Shown here in pieces: positions 1-8,343 of a DNA stretch of 64,000 nt; the first letter of the stretch is position 1, and each line of letters opens with the position of its first letter. The notes below the pieces were generated by a model, which was not told the DNA's origin, did no database searches, and saw only the letters and a program-made list of their open reading frames with translations. This stretch comes from Ponticoccus alexandrii (GTDB lineage: Bacteria > Pseudomonadota > Alphaproteobacteria > Rhodobacterales > Rhodobacteraceae): assembly GCF_016806125.1 (NCBI RefSeq), contig NZ_CP047166.1, forward strand, positions 434,001-498,000, read 5' to 3'. The translations under genes were made by a program, and so were the position numbers.

Positions 1-726
1 CTGCTGCGCCGCTTCGACTATTCGCGCCCCGCCTTCCTGATCGGCTTCGTGTTGTCGACCCAGACGGAAATCTTCGTCAACCAGGCGGTGCAGATCGCCG
101 GAGCGCGCTTCCGCCGCTCGGCAGAGGCGGGCTGGGACTACATCCTGTCGCCCATCACCATCGGCCTGCTGATCCTGACCGTCATCTCGGTCGTCGTCGG
201 CATCCGCGCCTCGAAGAACATCCGCGAGAACATGGACGCGCCCGCCGTGTCCAAGACCGCACCGGCGATCTTCCTCGGCGCGATCACGCTGTACCTCGTG
301 GTGTCGATCTTCGATGCCTGGGGTGTCGGGCGCCTGCAGGACAAGATCTTCCCGCTGACCGTGGGCATCGTGACCCTTGTCGGCGCCGTGGTGCTGCTGA
401 TCCGCATGGCGATGAAACCGGCCACGGACGACGTCTTCATCGACCTCGAAAAAGGTGAGGACGGCGAGGCGCCGCACGGCTTGTGGTCGACGCTGGCGTG
501 GTTCGGCTCTCTCGTCGTGCTGACCTTCGTCTTCGGCTATATCATCGCGCTGGTGCTCTTCCTCGTGGCCTTCTTCCGCAGCCGCGGCCGGTTCGGCTGG
601 AAGACCACGCTCTTCTCCACCGCAATCGGGCTGGCCTTCATCATGGGCCTTGCGGCGTTGCTTGGGCGTGACTTCCCGCCGGGCTACCTGCAGACGCTGA
701 TCGACCTGCCCTGGCCCCTTACCTGA
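1..726 (+). CDS. Tripartite tricarboxylate transporter permease, TctA-TctB fusion (3' part)
   Basis: The reading frame is open at the left edge, so only the last 241 residues are present. The first ~20 residues (LLRRFDYSRPAFLIGFVLS) match the end of a TctA large permease subunit. After a linker come about four hydrophobic segments typical of the small TctB subunit, including one near YLVVSIFDAWGVGRL. TctA and TctB are therefore probably one inner-membrane polypeptide, working with a TctC periplasmic binding protein that should lie upstream. The isomerase gene starts 14 bp after the stop, which suggests an operon importing a di- or tricarboxylate that is then metabolised. The substrate is inferred, not shown. 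Confidence 0.8.
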   Translation: MLRRFDYSRPAFLIGFVLSTQTEIFVNQAVQIAGARFRRSAEAGWDYILSPITIGLLILTVISVVVGIRASKNIRENMDAPAVSKTAPAIFLGAITLYLVVSIFDAWGVGRLQDKIFPLTVGIVTLVGAVVLLIRMAMKPATDDVFIDLEKGEDGEAPHGLWSTLAWFGSLVVLTFVFGYIIALVLFLVAFFRSRGRFGWKTTLFSTAIGLAFIMGLAALLGRDFPPGYLQTLIDLPWPLT

Positions 727-740
727 GGTTCTTTCGTTTC

Positions 741-1832
741 ATGTCCCAGACCGGCATTCCCTACCTGTTCCTGCGCGGCGGCACGTCGCGCGGGCCCTAC
801 TTCCGCCGCGAGGATCTGCCGCAGGACCGCGATCACCTTGCCCGCGTGCTGATCGCCGCCGTGGGCGCGGGCCATCCGCTCAACATCGACGGCATCGGCG
901 GCGGAAATGCGGTGACCACCAAGGTTGCCATGCTGTCCAAATCCGAGCGTGACGACTGCGACGTCGACTATTTCTTCGCGCAGGTCGCGGTGGAAAAGGA
1001 GGAGGTCGACTTCAAGCCGACCTGCGGCAACATCCTTTGTGGTGTCGGCCCCGCCGCTCTGGAAATGGGCCTTGTGCCGGTAACGGGGCCGGAAACCATC
1101 GTGCGCATCCACGCCGTCAACACCGGCGCGGTGATCGAGGCGGTGGTCCAGACCCCTGACGGCGCCGTCACGTACGAGGGCGAGACCGCCATCGCCGGTG
1201 TGCCCGGCACCGCGGCGCCGGTGCGGGTGTCCTTCATGGGCACCGTGGGGTCGGTTACCGGGGCGCTGTTCCCGACCGGCAACAAGATCGACGTGATCGA
1301 CGGGGTGGAAATCACCTGCATGGACGTCGCCATGCCGGTGATGATGGCCCGGGCCGAGGATTTCGGCCTGAGCGCAACGGAAACCGCCGCCGAGCTTGAC
1401 GCCAACACCGCTTTCTTCGAGCGCGCCGAGGCGATCCGGTTGAAGGCGGGCGAGCTGATGGGTCTTGGCGACGTGTCGAAGTCCGTGACGCCCAAGATCG
1501 CGATCCTTGGCAAGCCCGCGCAGGGCGGCACCATCGGCTCGCGCTACTTCATGCCCTGGGCCTGCCATCCCTCGATGGCGGTGACGGGCGGGCAGTGCAT
1601 CGCCGCCTGCGCGATCACGCCCGGCACCGTGGCCGACGGCCTTGCGCAGGGCTCGGATGGCGATGCGCCGCTTCTGGTGCAGGTTGAACACCCGTCCGGG
1701 ATGCTCGACGTGCTGATCGACTTCGACACCACCCCCGAGGGGCCGCAGATAAAGTCCGCCGGGCTGGAGCGCACTGCCCGGCTGATTGCCCGGGGCGAGG
1801 TCATGGTGCCGACGCGGGTCTTCGCCCCATAA
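741..1832 (+). CDS. PrpF-family isomerase, 4-oxalomesaconate tautomerase-like
   Basis: This 363-residue protein belongs to the PrpF/GalD family of diaminopimelate-epimerase-fold isomerases, which move a proton or double bond in unsaturated tricarboxylates such as 4-oxalomesaconate or 2-methylaconitate. Family landmarks are LRGGTSRG near the N-terminus, DGIGGGNAVTTK, and TCGNILCGVGPAALE, where Cys95 is the likely catalytic cysteine. It follows the transporter gene closely and is followed by an intrinsic terminator. A second, more GalD-like paralogue lies about 5 kb away on the other strand, so this copy probably acts on a related but different acid. ATG start. Confidence 0.85.
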   Translation: MSQTGIPYLFLRGGTSRGPYFRREDLPQDRDHLARVLIAAVGAGHPLNIDGIGGGNAVTTKVAMLSKSERDDCDVDYFFAQVAVEKEEVDFKPTCGNILCGVGPAALEMGLVPVTGPETIVRIHAVNTGAVIEAVVQTPDGAVTYEGETAIAGVPGTAAPVRVSFMGTVGSVTGALFPTGNKIDVIDGVEITCMDVAMPVMMARAEDFGLSATETAAELDANTAFFERAEAIRLKAGELMGLGDVSKSVTPKIAILGKPAQGGTIGSRYFMPWACHPSMAVTGGQCIAACAITPGTVADGLAQGSDGDAPLLVQVEHPSGMLDVLIDFDTTPEGPQIKSAGLERTARLIARGEVMVPTRVFAP

Positions 1833-1838
1833 TGATGC

Positions 1839-1860
1839 AAAGCCCGCTTCAGCGGGCTTT
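1839..1860 (+). terminator. Intrinsic terminator after the prpF-like gene
   Basis: A perfect 9-bp stem (arm AAAGCCCGC) with a TTCA loop starts 7 bases after the stop codon and ends in TTT followed by CTCTT. It separates the transporter/isomerase unit from the thiamine-diphosphate enzyme gene. Confidence 0.75.
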
Positions 1861-1877
1861 CTCTTGCCCGGGGAAAT

Positions 1878-1895
1878 TGTATACTCGGGGATACA
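1878..1895. promoter_or_regulatory. Candidate operator, TGTAT-N8-ATACA
   Basis: A 5-bp inverted repeat, TGTAT and ATACA separated by 8 bases, lies in the short AT-richer stretch between the upstream terminator and the thiamine-diphosphate enzyme gene, about 80 bp before its start. Spacing of this kind is common for GntR-type or similar dimeric repressors. No regulator of that type is seen nearby, so the role is inferred. Confidence 0.3.
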
Positions 1896-1976
1896 GATAG
1901 CGACACGCCGGAGGCGACGGCCCGCAGGGACGGTCGGGAGTGCCGCGAGCGGTTCCCTGACAGGATCGCGACGAGA

Positions 1977-3665
1977 GTGGAGAAGCCCGTGTCCAGACAT
2001 GTATTCGAAGTCCTTGCAGAGACTTTCAAGAATGAGCAGGTCGAGACCTGCTTTGCCCTTCTGGGCGATGCCAATATGAACTGGGCCACGGCGCTGGCGG
2101 GGCTGGGGACGTCGATGGTCTACGTCCGGCACGAACACTGCGCCGTCGCGGCGGCAACCGCCTATGCGCGCAAGTCCGGCAGGATCGGGGTGGCCACCGT
2201 GACCTGCGGGCCGGGGCTGACGCAGGTACTGACCGCGCTGCCCGCCGCCGTGCGCGCGGGCATCCCGCTGGTGATCTTTGCCGGTGAGGCGCCGCTTGGG
2301 GCCGCCTGGTACAATCAGGCCATCGATCAGGCCCCCTTCGTCGAGGCGACCGGCGCCAGCTACCACAGCCTGCACCATGTGGCCCGGATGCCCGCCGCCA
2401 TCCGCGATGCCTTTGTCGAGGCGCGCGAGACCCGGCGGCCGGTGGTCCTGGGCGTGCCCTTCGACCTTCAGGGCCAGATCGCGCCCGAGACACTGAAGCA
2501 GCCGGTGCCCTCCCGCGATCTGGCGCCGCGCCCCGCGCCGATGCCGCCGCACCCCGACGACGTGGCCAAGGCCTGCGACCTGATCGCGGGTGCCAAGCGG
2601 ATCGTGGTGCTGGGCGGTCTGGGGGCCGAGGCCTCTGGCGCCGCCGGGGCCTGTCAGCAGCTGGCAGAGCACATCGGCGCGGTCGTCACGACCTCTCTGC
2701 CTGCGCGCGGGATCTTTCACGGCGATGCCTTCGACATGGGCGTCTGCGGCGGCTTCAGCAGCACCTTCGCCCGCGCCTGTTTCGCCGAAGCGGATCTGGT
2801 GATCGCGGTCGGATGCAGCCTGACGCAGCACAACATGGACAAGGGCAAGCTCTTCCCCAAGGCGCGGATCCTGCAGATCGACACCACCATGCGCGCCATG
2901 AACCAGGGGCTGGCGGCGGCCACCGACCACATGCGCGGCGATGCGAGGCTGAGCGTCGAGGCGCTGCTGGACCGCCTGTCGCCGCAGGCCGGCTGGCGCA
3001 CCGAGGCCATGGCGCGCCGCATCGCCGAGGCCCCCTCGGACACCTGCAGCTTTCCGTCCGAGGACGGGCTTCTCGACCCGCGCGACGTGGTCAGCGCGCT
3101 TGATGCCGCGCTGCCCGTCGACTGGCAGGTGGTCAATTCGTCGGGGCATTGCTCCTTCTACTTCGCCCATATGCGCCGCCCCTTCGAGAAATTCCTGACG
3201 ATCCGCGAGTTCGGGGCCATCGGCAACGGCACCTCCTACGCCATGGGCGTCGCCGCCGCGCGCCCGGGCGAGACGGTGGTTCTGCTTGATGGCGACGGCA
3301 GCCTCCTGATGCATGTGCAGGAGCTGGAAACCATGCGCCGCCACGGGTTGAACATCGTGGTCTGCGTGCTGAACGACGGCGCCTATGGCTCTGAAATCCA
3401 CAAGCTGCGGGACGAGGGCCTGTCGACCGAGGGCGCCGTCTTTGGCCACGTCGATCTGGCGGCCATCGCCCGCGGCTTTGGCGGAGAGGGCGCGCGCGTC
3501 GAGGACCTGTCGGCGCTGCCCGACCTCGTGGCGGGCTACAAGGGCGGTCTTGCTATCTGGGATTTCCCGATTTCCGACAAGGTCGCCAATCCGGTTGTGC
3601 GCCGCGCCCACCCGGGCGGCCACATCGGCACCGAACATCCCGTTGACATCACGGAGCTGCTATGA
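1977..3665 (+). CDS. Thiamine pyrophosphate-dependent enzyme (acetolactate synthase-like)
   Basis: A 562-residue ThDP enzyme of the acetohydroxyacid synthase/oxoacid decarboxylase superfamily. An N-terminal pyrimidine-binding domain carries the activating glutamate (VRHEHCAV). A central domain follows, then a C-terminal PP-binding domain with the GDGS...NDGAYG motif that binds Mg-ThDP. The substrate cannot be read from sequence; a 2-oxo acid is expected. It overlaps the next gene, a 2-hydroxyacid dehydrogenase, by 4 bp, so the two are probably co-translated and act on related oxo/hydroxy acids. GTG at 1977 is used here; GTG at 1989 has a better spaced GGAG and may be the true start. Confidence 0.85.
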   Translation: MEKPVSRHVFEVLAETFKNEQVETCFALLGDANMNWATALAGLGTSMVYVRHEHCAVAAATAYARKSGRIGVATVTCGPGLTQVLTALPAAVRAGIPLVIFAGEAPLGAAWYNQAIDQAPFVEATGASYHSLHHVARMPAAIRDAFVEARETRRPVVLGVPFDLQGQIAPETLKQPVPSRDLAPRPAPMPPHPDDVAKACDLIAGAKRIVVLGGLGAEASGAAGACQQLAEHIGAVVTTSLPARGIFHGDAFDMGVCGGFSSTFARACFAEADLVIAVGCSLTQHNMDKGKLFPKARILQIDTTMRAMNQGLAAATDHMRGDARLSVEALLDRLSPQAGWRTEAMARRIAEAPSDTCSFPSEDGLLDPRDVVSALDAALPVDWQVVNSSGHCSFYFAHMRRPFEKFLTIREFGAIGNGTSYAMGVAAARPGETVVLLDGDGSLLMHVQELETMRRHGLNIVVCVLNDGAYGSEIHKLRDEGLSTEGAVFGHVDLAAIARGFGGEGARVEDLSALPDLVAGYKGGLAIWDFPISDKVANPVVRRAHPGGHIGTEHPVDITELL

Positions 3666-4645
3666 AGATCCACATCCTCGACGACTGGTTCGACACCCTT
3701 CGGACCCTGCCCAGCTTCGACCTGCTGAAGGGCCATGACGTCACCGTATGGACCGACCACAGCGAAGACGTCGATACGCTGGCAGAGCGCCTTGCCCCCG
3801 CCGACTGTCTCGTCCTCTTTCGCGAGCGCACGGCCATCACCGCGCCTCTGCTGGAGCGGTTGCCGAACCTGCGCCTGATTTCCCAGCGCAGCGTCTACCC
3901 GCATGTGGACGTGCCCGCCTGCACCGCGAACGGCGTGCTGCTGTGTTCCAACATGCACTCCGACACGCCCTCCATCGCGGCGGCGGAACTGACCTTCGCG
4001 CTGATCCTGTCCTCGGCACGGCAGATCCCGCAGCAGATGGCCTCTTTGCGGGCCGGAAAGTGGCAGATGGGCGTCGGCCAGACACTGGCGGGGCGGGCAC
4101 TGGGCCTTTACGGCTATGGCCGCATCGCGAAGCAGGTCGCGGGCTACGCGCGCGCTTTCGGAATGCGGGTGGTCTGGTGGGCCTCCGACGCGGGCCGCGC
4201 CCGCGCCAAGGCGGATGGAGAGACCGTCGCCGACAGCCGCCACGCCTTCTTTGCAGAGGCGGATTTCGTCTCTGTCCACGTGCGTTTGAAACCCGAGACG
4301 CGCGGCATCGTCACAGCCGAAGATCTGCTGGCCATGAAGCCCTCGGCCACCTTCGTGAACACCTCGCGCTCTGGTCTCGTGGCCAAGGGCGCGCTGGAGC
4401 AGGCGCTGGCGGCGGGACGCCCGGGGCGCCTTGCGCTGGACGTCTTCGACACGGAGCCCCTGACCGATGCTGCCGATCCGCTGGTCAACCACCCCGCGGT
4501 GATCGGCACGCCGCATATCGGCTACGTCACCGAGGACGAACTCGACCTGCAATTCGCCGACATCTACGACCAGATCAACGCCTATGCCGACGGGACGCCG
4601 ATCCACATGATCAACCCCGGGGTCTGGACTGGGGCTCGGTGTTGA
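3662..4645 (+). CDS. D-2-hydroxyacid dehydrogenase family protein
   Basis: A 327-residue NAD(P)-dependent oxidoreductase of the phosphoglycerate/glycerate dehydrogenase family. The nucleotide-binding motif is GLYGYGRIAKQVAGYAR. The catalytic triad is recognisable as Arg in NTSRSGL, Glu in DVFDTEPL and His in TPHIGYVTEDE. The start overlaps the stop of the ThDP enzyme in an ATGA, so translation is probably coupled. Its last 35 bases overlap the end of the convergent LysR gene. It probably interconverts a 2-oxo acid and a D-2-hydroxy acid made or used by its partner; the exact substrate is unknown. Confidence 0.85.
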   Translation: MKIHILDDWFDTLRTLPSFDLLKGHDVTVWTDHSEDVDTLAERLAPADCLVLFRERTAITAPLLERLPNLRLISQRSVYPHVDVPACTANGVLLCSNMHSDTPSIAAAELTFALILSSARQIPQQMASLRAGKWQMGVGQTLAGRALGLYGYGRIAKQVAGYARAFGMRVVWWASDAGRARAKADGETVADSRHAFFAEADFVSVHVRLKPETRGIVTAEDLLAMKPSATFVNTSRSGLVAKGALEQALAAGRPGRLALDVFDTEPLTDAADPLVNHPAVIGTPHIGYVTEDELDLQFADIYDQINAYADGTPIHMINPGVWTGARC

Positions 4646-5552
4646 ATTCCAGATGATCGGTGAAGCGGTTCAGAAGTTCCGCCTCGATGCGGGCAAGGGT
4701 CTCTGTCGCATTGGTCGACAGCGGCACCGCGCGGCGCGAGACGATGCCGATTGTGCGGTCCAGCCGGATGCCCTCGAAGGGCACGGCCACAAGGTCCGCC
4801 GGGGCCATCGTGATCGAAGAGCGCGGCAGGATCGTCAGGGCCGCGCCCGCGTGCACCAGCCGCATCGCCATGATCGCGTTCTGCACCTCGAAGTGCCAGC
4901 GGATCTTGTCCTTCATCTCGCCCATCGCCACGTCCAGCAATTGCCGGTTGCGGGACTGCGAGAAGATCCGCGCCATCGGCACGCCCAGCAAGTCGGTCAG
5001 CGCCACGCGCCCCTTCTGCGCCAGCGGGTGATCGCGACGCACGAAGAGCACGTAGTCCTCGACGAACAGCGGCCGCAGGCGCAGGTCCGACAGCTCTGCC
5101 GAGACGATGGTGATGCCGAATTCCGCCTTGCCGCTGCGCACCGCCTCGGCGATGCGCGTCACCGGGATGTCGAGGATGTGAAAGCCCATCTCGGGCCGCT
5201 CCGCCATCAGGTCGGACAGCACGGCGGGCAGGATCGTGTTGGCGATCGAGGGCAGGCAGGCAAAGGACAGCCGCTTGGCCTGCCGCTGGGCCCCCGCGCG
5301 GACGCTTTCATAGGTGTCCTGCAATTCCTTCAAGAGGCGCCGGGCCTCGGGCAGCAGGCCCTGTCCCAGCGCGGTCAGGGACACCTCGCGGCTGGACCGG
5401 GTCAGCAGGACATTGCCAAGGTCGTCCTCGATCTTGCGCAGACGGTGGCTCAGCGCCGCCTGACTGAGGTGCAGCGCCTCAGCCGCGCGCTGGAACGACC
5501 CGTAGTCGGCAATCGCCACAAAGGCTTCGAGCCCCAGATAATCCACCCGCAT
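4611..5552 (-). CDS. LysR-family transcriptional regulator
   Basis: A 313-residue LysR regulator: residues ~1-62 form the winged helix-turn-helix (LEAFVAIADYGSFQRAAEALHL, then SQAALSHRLRKIEDDLG), followed by a LysR substrate-binding domain from ~90. It is divergent from the TauE-like gene with only about 60 bp between starts and convergent with the dehydrogenase gene. The likely targets are the divergent transporter gene and possibly the surrounding catabolic operons. Its effector is unknown; aromatic-acid or oxo-acid intermediates would fit the neighbourhood. Confidence 0.9.
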   Translation of the reverse strand: MRVDYLGLEAFVAIADYGSFQRAAEALHLSQAALSHRLRKIEDDLGNVLLTRSSREVSLTALGQGLLPEARRLLKELQDTYESVRAGAQRQAKRLSFACLPSIANTILPAVLSDLMAERPEMGFHILDIPVTRIAEAVRSGKAEFGITIVSAELSDLRLRPLFVEDYVLFVRRDHPLAQKGRVALTDLLGVPMARIFSQSRNRQLLDVAMGEMKDKIRWHFEVQNAIMAMRLVHAGAALTILPRSSITMAPADLVAVPFEGIRLDRTIGIVSRRAVPLSTNATETLARIEAELLNRFTDHLEFNTEPQSRPRG

Positions 5553-5614
5553 CGACAGGGCCCTTTCGCTTATTGCGCGCGGACCCTATCCCAAGCCCCG
5601 AGGGAGGCAAACCG

Positions 5615-6382
5615 TTGATCGCCATACCGGACCTGCTGCTGCCCGAGGGCATGACGGATCTCGTCTTCCTCGCGCTGATCTCCACCAGCTTCCTTGGGTC
5701 GCTGATCACCGTGGCCTTCGGCATCGGCGGCGGCGGCCTGCTCTTGGCCGTCATGGCGACGCTGGTGCCGGTCTCGGCGCTGATCCCCACCCATGGGGTG
5801 ATTCAGGTGGCGTCGAACCTCGGGCGGGCAGCGATGACCTTTCGCCACATCTTCTGGCCGGCGCTTCCGATGTTCACGCTGGGCTCGGTCGTGGGCGCCC
5901 TCGCGGGGGGCGCGGTGGTGGTGAACCTGCCCGCCGCATGGGTGCAGATCGGCATCGGCGCCTTCGTGACGTGGTCTGTGCTGGGCAAGCCGCCGCGCGG
6001 GGTGCGCGACTGGCCGCTGCTGGTGGGCGCGGTGTCGAGTTTCCTGACCATGTTCTTCGGCGCGACGGGGCTGTTCGTGGCCACCTACACCAAGTCGCAA
6101 GAGCTTCCGCGCCACGCCCATGTCGCCACCCATGCCACGCTGATGACCGTGCAGCACGGGGTCAAAAGCGTGGCCTTCGGCCTGCTGGGCTTTGCCTTCG
6201 CCGAGTGGTGGCCCTTTATCATCGCCATGATGCTGGCGGGGTTTGCCGGGACCACCGTGGGCCTGCAACTGCTGCACCGCATCGACGACCGGCGCTTTCG
6301 CTACGCGCTGGACACGGTGCTTCTGCTGCTGTCGGCGCGGCTGATCTATGCCGGCGTGACCGATCTGTGGTCCGGGCGGTGA
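5615..6382 (+). CDS. Sulfite exporter TauE/SafE family permease
   Basis: A protein of about 255 residues with around eight hydrophobic segments and the glycine-rich FGIGGGG motif near the start of the first TauE repeat. TauE/SafE proteins move small organic or sulfur anions across the inner membrane. TTG at 5615 is chosen because a strong GGGAGG lies 8-9 bases upstream; an in-frame TTG at 5573 would add 14 residues that do not look like membrane-protein sequence. The gene is divergent from the LysR gene and convergent with the galD-like gene. The cargo may be a substrate or product of the catabolic cluster, which is an inference. Confidence 0.85.
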   Translation: MIAIPDLLLPEGMTDLVFLALISTSFLGSLITVAFGIGGGGLLLAVMATLVPVSALIPTHGVIQVASNLGRAAMTFRHIFWPALPMFTLGSVVGALAGGAVVVNLPAAWVQIGIGAFVTWSVLGKPPRGVRDWPLLVGAVSSFLTMFFGATGLFVATYTKSQELPRHAHVATHATLMTVQHGVKSVAFGLLGFAFAEWWPFIIAMMLAGFAGTTVGLQLLHRIDDRRFRYALDTVLLLLSARLIYAGVTDLWSGR

Positions 6383-6520
6383 CAGCCTCATCGGGCCGGA
6401 TGCTCTGACGGGCCGAAAGGGCTGGCGCGTCAAAGGGTATCGCCAGAGAGGATGCCGTTGCGGGCAGGGCGCTCTGCGAGGCGGCTTCGGCGTAAGCTGC
6501 CGCTCCGGCCCGCGCCCGGC

Positions 6521-7576
6521 TTAGCGCGGAAAGACGCGCCCGTCGAACAGCTTGCGCGCGGTGCGCAGGGTCCCCGCGCGGGTGACGGCGCCGGTTTCGT
6601 CCCGCTCCAACAGTACCTCGGCGGCGCCTGTGGGGTGCTCGACGGCAAAGGTCTCGCCCTCGGGCAGCACGCAGACCTCCGCCGCCGGAGAGCCGGGCAG
6701 CGTGCAGGCCGTCGCCACCGAGATGGCGGCAAAGACGCCGATGGTCGCGTGGCAGCGGTGCGGGATGAAGCTGCGCGTGCCGATGACGCCGCCGTCGCGG
6801 GGGGGCGAGACCAGCGTCATCTTGGGCACCGTGCTGTCGGTCACATCGCCGAGGTTCATCATTGGCCCGGCCAGAAGGCGGATCGCCTCGACCCGGGCGC
6901 GCAGGGTCTCGTTCGCCTCCAGCGCCTCGCGGCTCTCGCTGCCGTCGATGCCGAAATCCTGCGCCTTCATGATCACGCAGGGCATCCCGTTGTCGATCAG
7001 CGTGCAGGCGACGCCGTCGATCATGTCCACGGCGTTCCCGGTGGGCACGAGCGCGCCGCTCATCGACCCGGCGATGTTCTGGAACATCAGCGGCAGCGGC
7101 GCATGGTGGCCCGGCACGCCGTCGATACGCGCCCCGCCCCGGTAGGTCACGCGCCCGCCGGGGGTGGCGATGCGCGCGACCGCAACCTCTCCGGTGTTGC
7201 GCATGTGGATGCGTACGGGGGTCTCGTCACCCGAAGCCGCCACCAAGCCACGTTCGATCGCCGCGGGTCCGACACAGGCGAGGATATTGCCGCAGCCCTG
7301 CTTGTCGCTGACCAGCGCCTGATCGACGAAGACCTGCAGGAAGAGGTAGTCGACATCCGCATCCGCGCGCGTGGAAGGCGAGAGCACCGCGACCTTCGAG
7401 GTCAGCGGATCCGCCCCGCCGATGCCGTCGATCTGCGCCGGGTCGGGCGAGCCCATGATCTCCAGCAGCAGCGCATCCCGCAGAGCAGGATCGGCGGGCA
7501 GGTCGGAGGCGAGGAAACAGGCCCCCTTCGAGGTGCCGCCGCGCATCCAGAGGCAGGGAATGCCGTCGTCGCTCAT
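6521..7576 (-). CDS. galD: 4-oxalomesaconate tautomerase
   Basis: A 351-residue PrpF-fold isomerase that resembles Pseudomonas GalD closely from the N-terminus (CLWMRGGTSKGACF, DGIGGADPLTSK, CGNILACVGPAAIERG with Cys95 as probable catalytic residue). GalD converts the keto to the enol form of 4-oxalomesaconate in the gallate/protocatechuate 4,5-cleavage pathway. It is the third gene of a compact minus-strand set with the hydratase and aldolase of the same pathway. It starts 13 bp after the aldolase stop with GGAGG six bases before ATG. The gene assignment therefore rests on both motif similarity and context. Confidence 0.87.
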   Translation of the reverse strand: MSDDGIPCLWMRGGTSKGACFLASDLPADPALRDALLLEIMGSPDPAQIDGIGGADPLTSKVAVLSPSTRADADVDYLFLQVFVDQALVSDKQGCGNILACVGPAAIERGLVAASGDETPVRIHMRNTGEVAVARIATPGGRVTYRGGARIDGVPGHHAPLPLMFQNIAGSMSGALVPTGNAVDMIDGVACTLIDNGMPCVIMKAQDFGIDGSESREALEANETLRARVEAIRLLAGPMMNLGDVTDSTVPKMTLVSPPRDGGVIGTRSFIPHRCHATIGVFAAISVATACTLPGSPAAEVCVLPEGETFAVEHPTGAAEVLLERDETGAVTRAGTLRTARKLFDGRVFPR

Positions 7577-7589
7577 GTCACCCTCCGGT

Positions 7590-8261
7590 TCAGAGGTATT
7601 TCAGGCCTTTCTCGGCCAGCCGTCCGCGCATGTCGTAGATGTCGAGGCCCAGTTCTCCGGCGGCGAGCCGCGCGCGCTTGGCGTCCTCGGCGGCAAGGCG
7701 GGCCTCGGCCTTCTTCAGCACCTCGGGGGCGTCGGCGCGTCGGACCACGCAGACGCCGTCGTCATCGGCGACGATCACGTCGCCTGCTTCTATGGCCTGA
7801 CCGCCGCAGACTACGGGCACGTTGACCGAGCCGGGTGTCTCCTTGACGGTGCCCTGCGCGCTGACGGCCCTGGACCAGACGGGAAAGCCCATGGCAGTCA
7901 GGTCGCGCACGTCGCGCACACCCGCGTCGATCACCAGGCCCCGGCAACCGCCTGCCATGGCCGAGGTGGCCAGAAGGTCGCCGAAATACCCGTTGTCGCA
8001 GGGCGAGGTCGGGGCGAGCACGAGGATGTCGCCCTCCTGCAATTGCTCGATGGCGACGTGGACCATCCAGTTGTCGCCCGGAGGCGCCGAGATCGTGACG
8101 GCGGAACCCGCCACCTGCGCGCCCGCGTAGATCGGGCGCATGTGGCTGGCGAGGCAGCCGATGCGGCCCTGCGCTTCGTGGACCGTGGCCACCCCGGCGC
8201 GGCCAAGGGCCTTGATGACGGCGCTATCGGCGCGTTCAATGGTCTGTCTGACGATATGCAT
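7590..8261 (-). CDS. galC: 4-carboxy-4-hydroxy-2-oxoadipate aldolase/oxaloacetate decarboxylase
   Basis: A 223-residue protein of the RraA-like class II aldolase family. It carries [12 protein letters not shown] near the N-terminus and the signature [15 protein letters not shown], whose Arg/Asp residues bind pyruvate and metal. Relatives (LigK, GalC, ProA) cleave 4-carboxy-4-hydroxy-2-oxoadipate to pyruvate and oxaloacetate, the last step of the 4,5-cleavage pathway. The start is ATG at 8261, preceded by AAGGA; upstream in-frame extension has no coding character and runs into palindromic repeats. The flanking hydratase and tautomerase genes support this role over RNase E inhibition. Confidence 0.87.
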   Translation of the reverse strand: MHIVRQTIERADSAVIKALGRAGVATVHEAQGRIGCLASHMRPIYAGAQVAGSAVTISAPPGDNWMVHVAIEQLQEGDILVLAPTSPCDNGYFGDLLATSAMAGGCRGLVIDAGVRDVRDLTAMGFPVWSRAVSAQGTVKETPGSVNVPVVCGGQAIEAGDVIVADDDGVCVVRRADAPEVLKKAEARLAAEDAKRARLAAGELGLDIYDMRGRLAEKGLKYL

Positions 8262-8294
8262 GGCGGTTCCTTCGCGCTGTGGCTGTCGGCGGGG

Positions 8295-8340
8295 GCAAGC
8301 GGTTTGGAAACCGCTTGCAAGGGCCTTCGAAGGCCCTTGC
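8295..8340. repeat. Two adjacent perfect palindromes between galB and galC
   Basis: Two 24-bp palindromes overlap by two bases: one with arm GCAAGCGGTTT around GG, and one with arm GCAAGGGCC around TTCGAA. Both can form strong hairpins in either transcript. They begin just after the galB stop on the minus strand, in the 82-bp galB-galC gap. They may attenuate or stabilise the galB-galC-galD message. The TTCGAA-centred type recurs as three copies near 53.2 kb. Confidence 0.8.
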
Positions 8341-8343
8341 GGC

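Noticed and set aside
684-3638. 984-codon open frame on the minus strand
   Set aside because: It is antisense to the prpF-like and ThDP enzyme genes, which have clear family motifs. Its composition (His, Arg, Gly-rich) is a GC-frame shadow.
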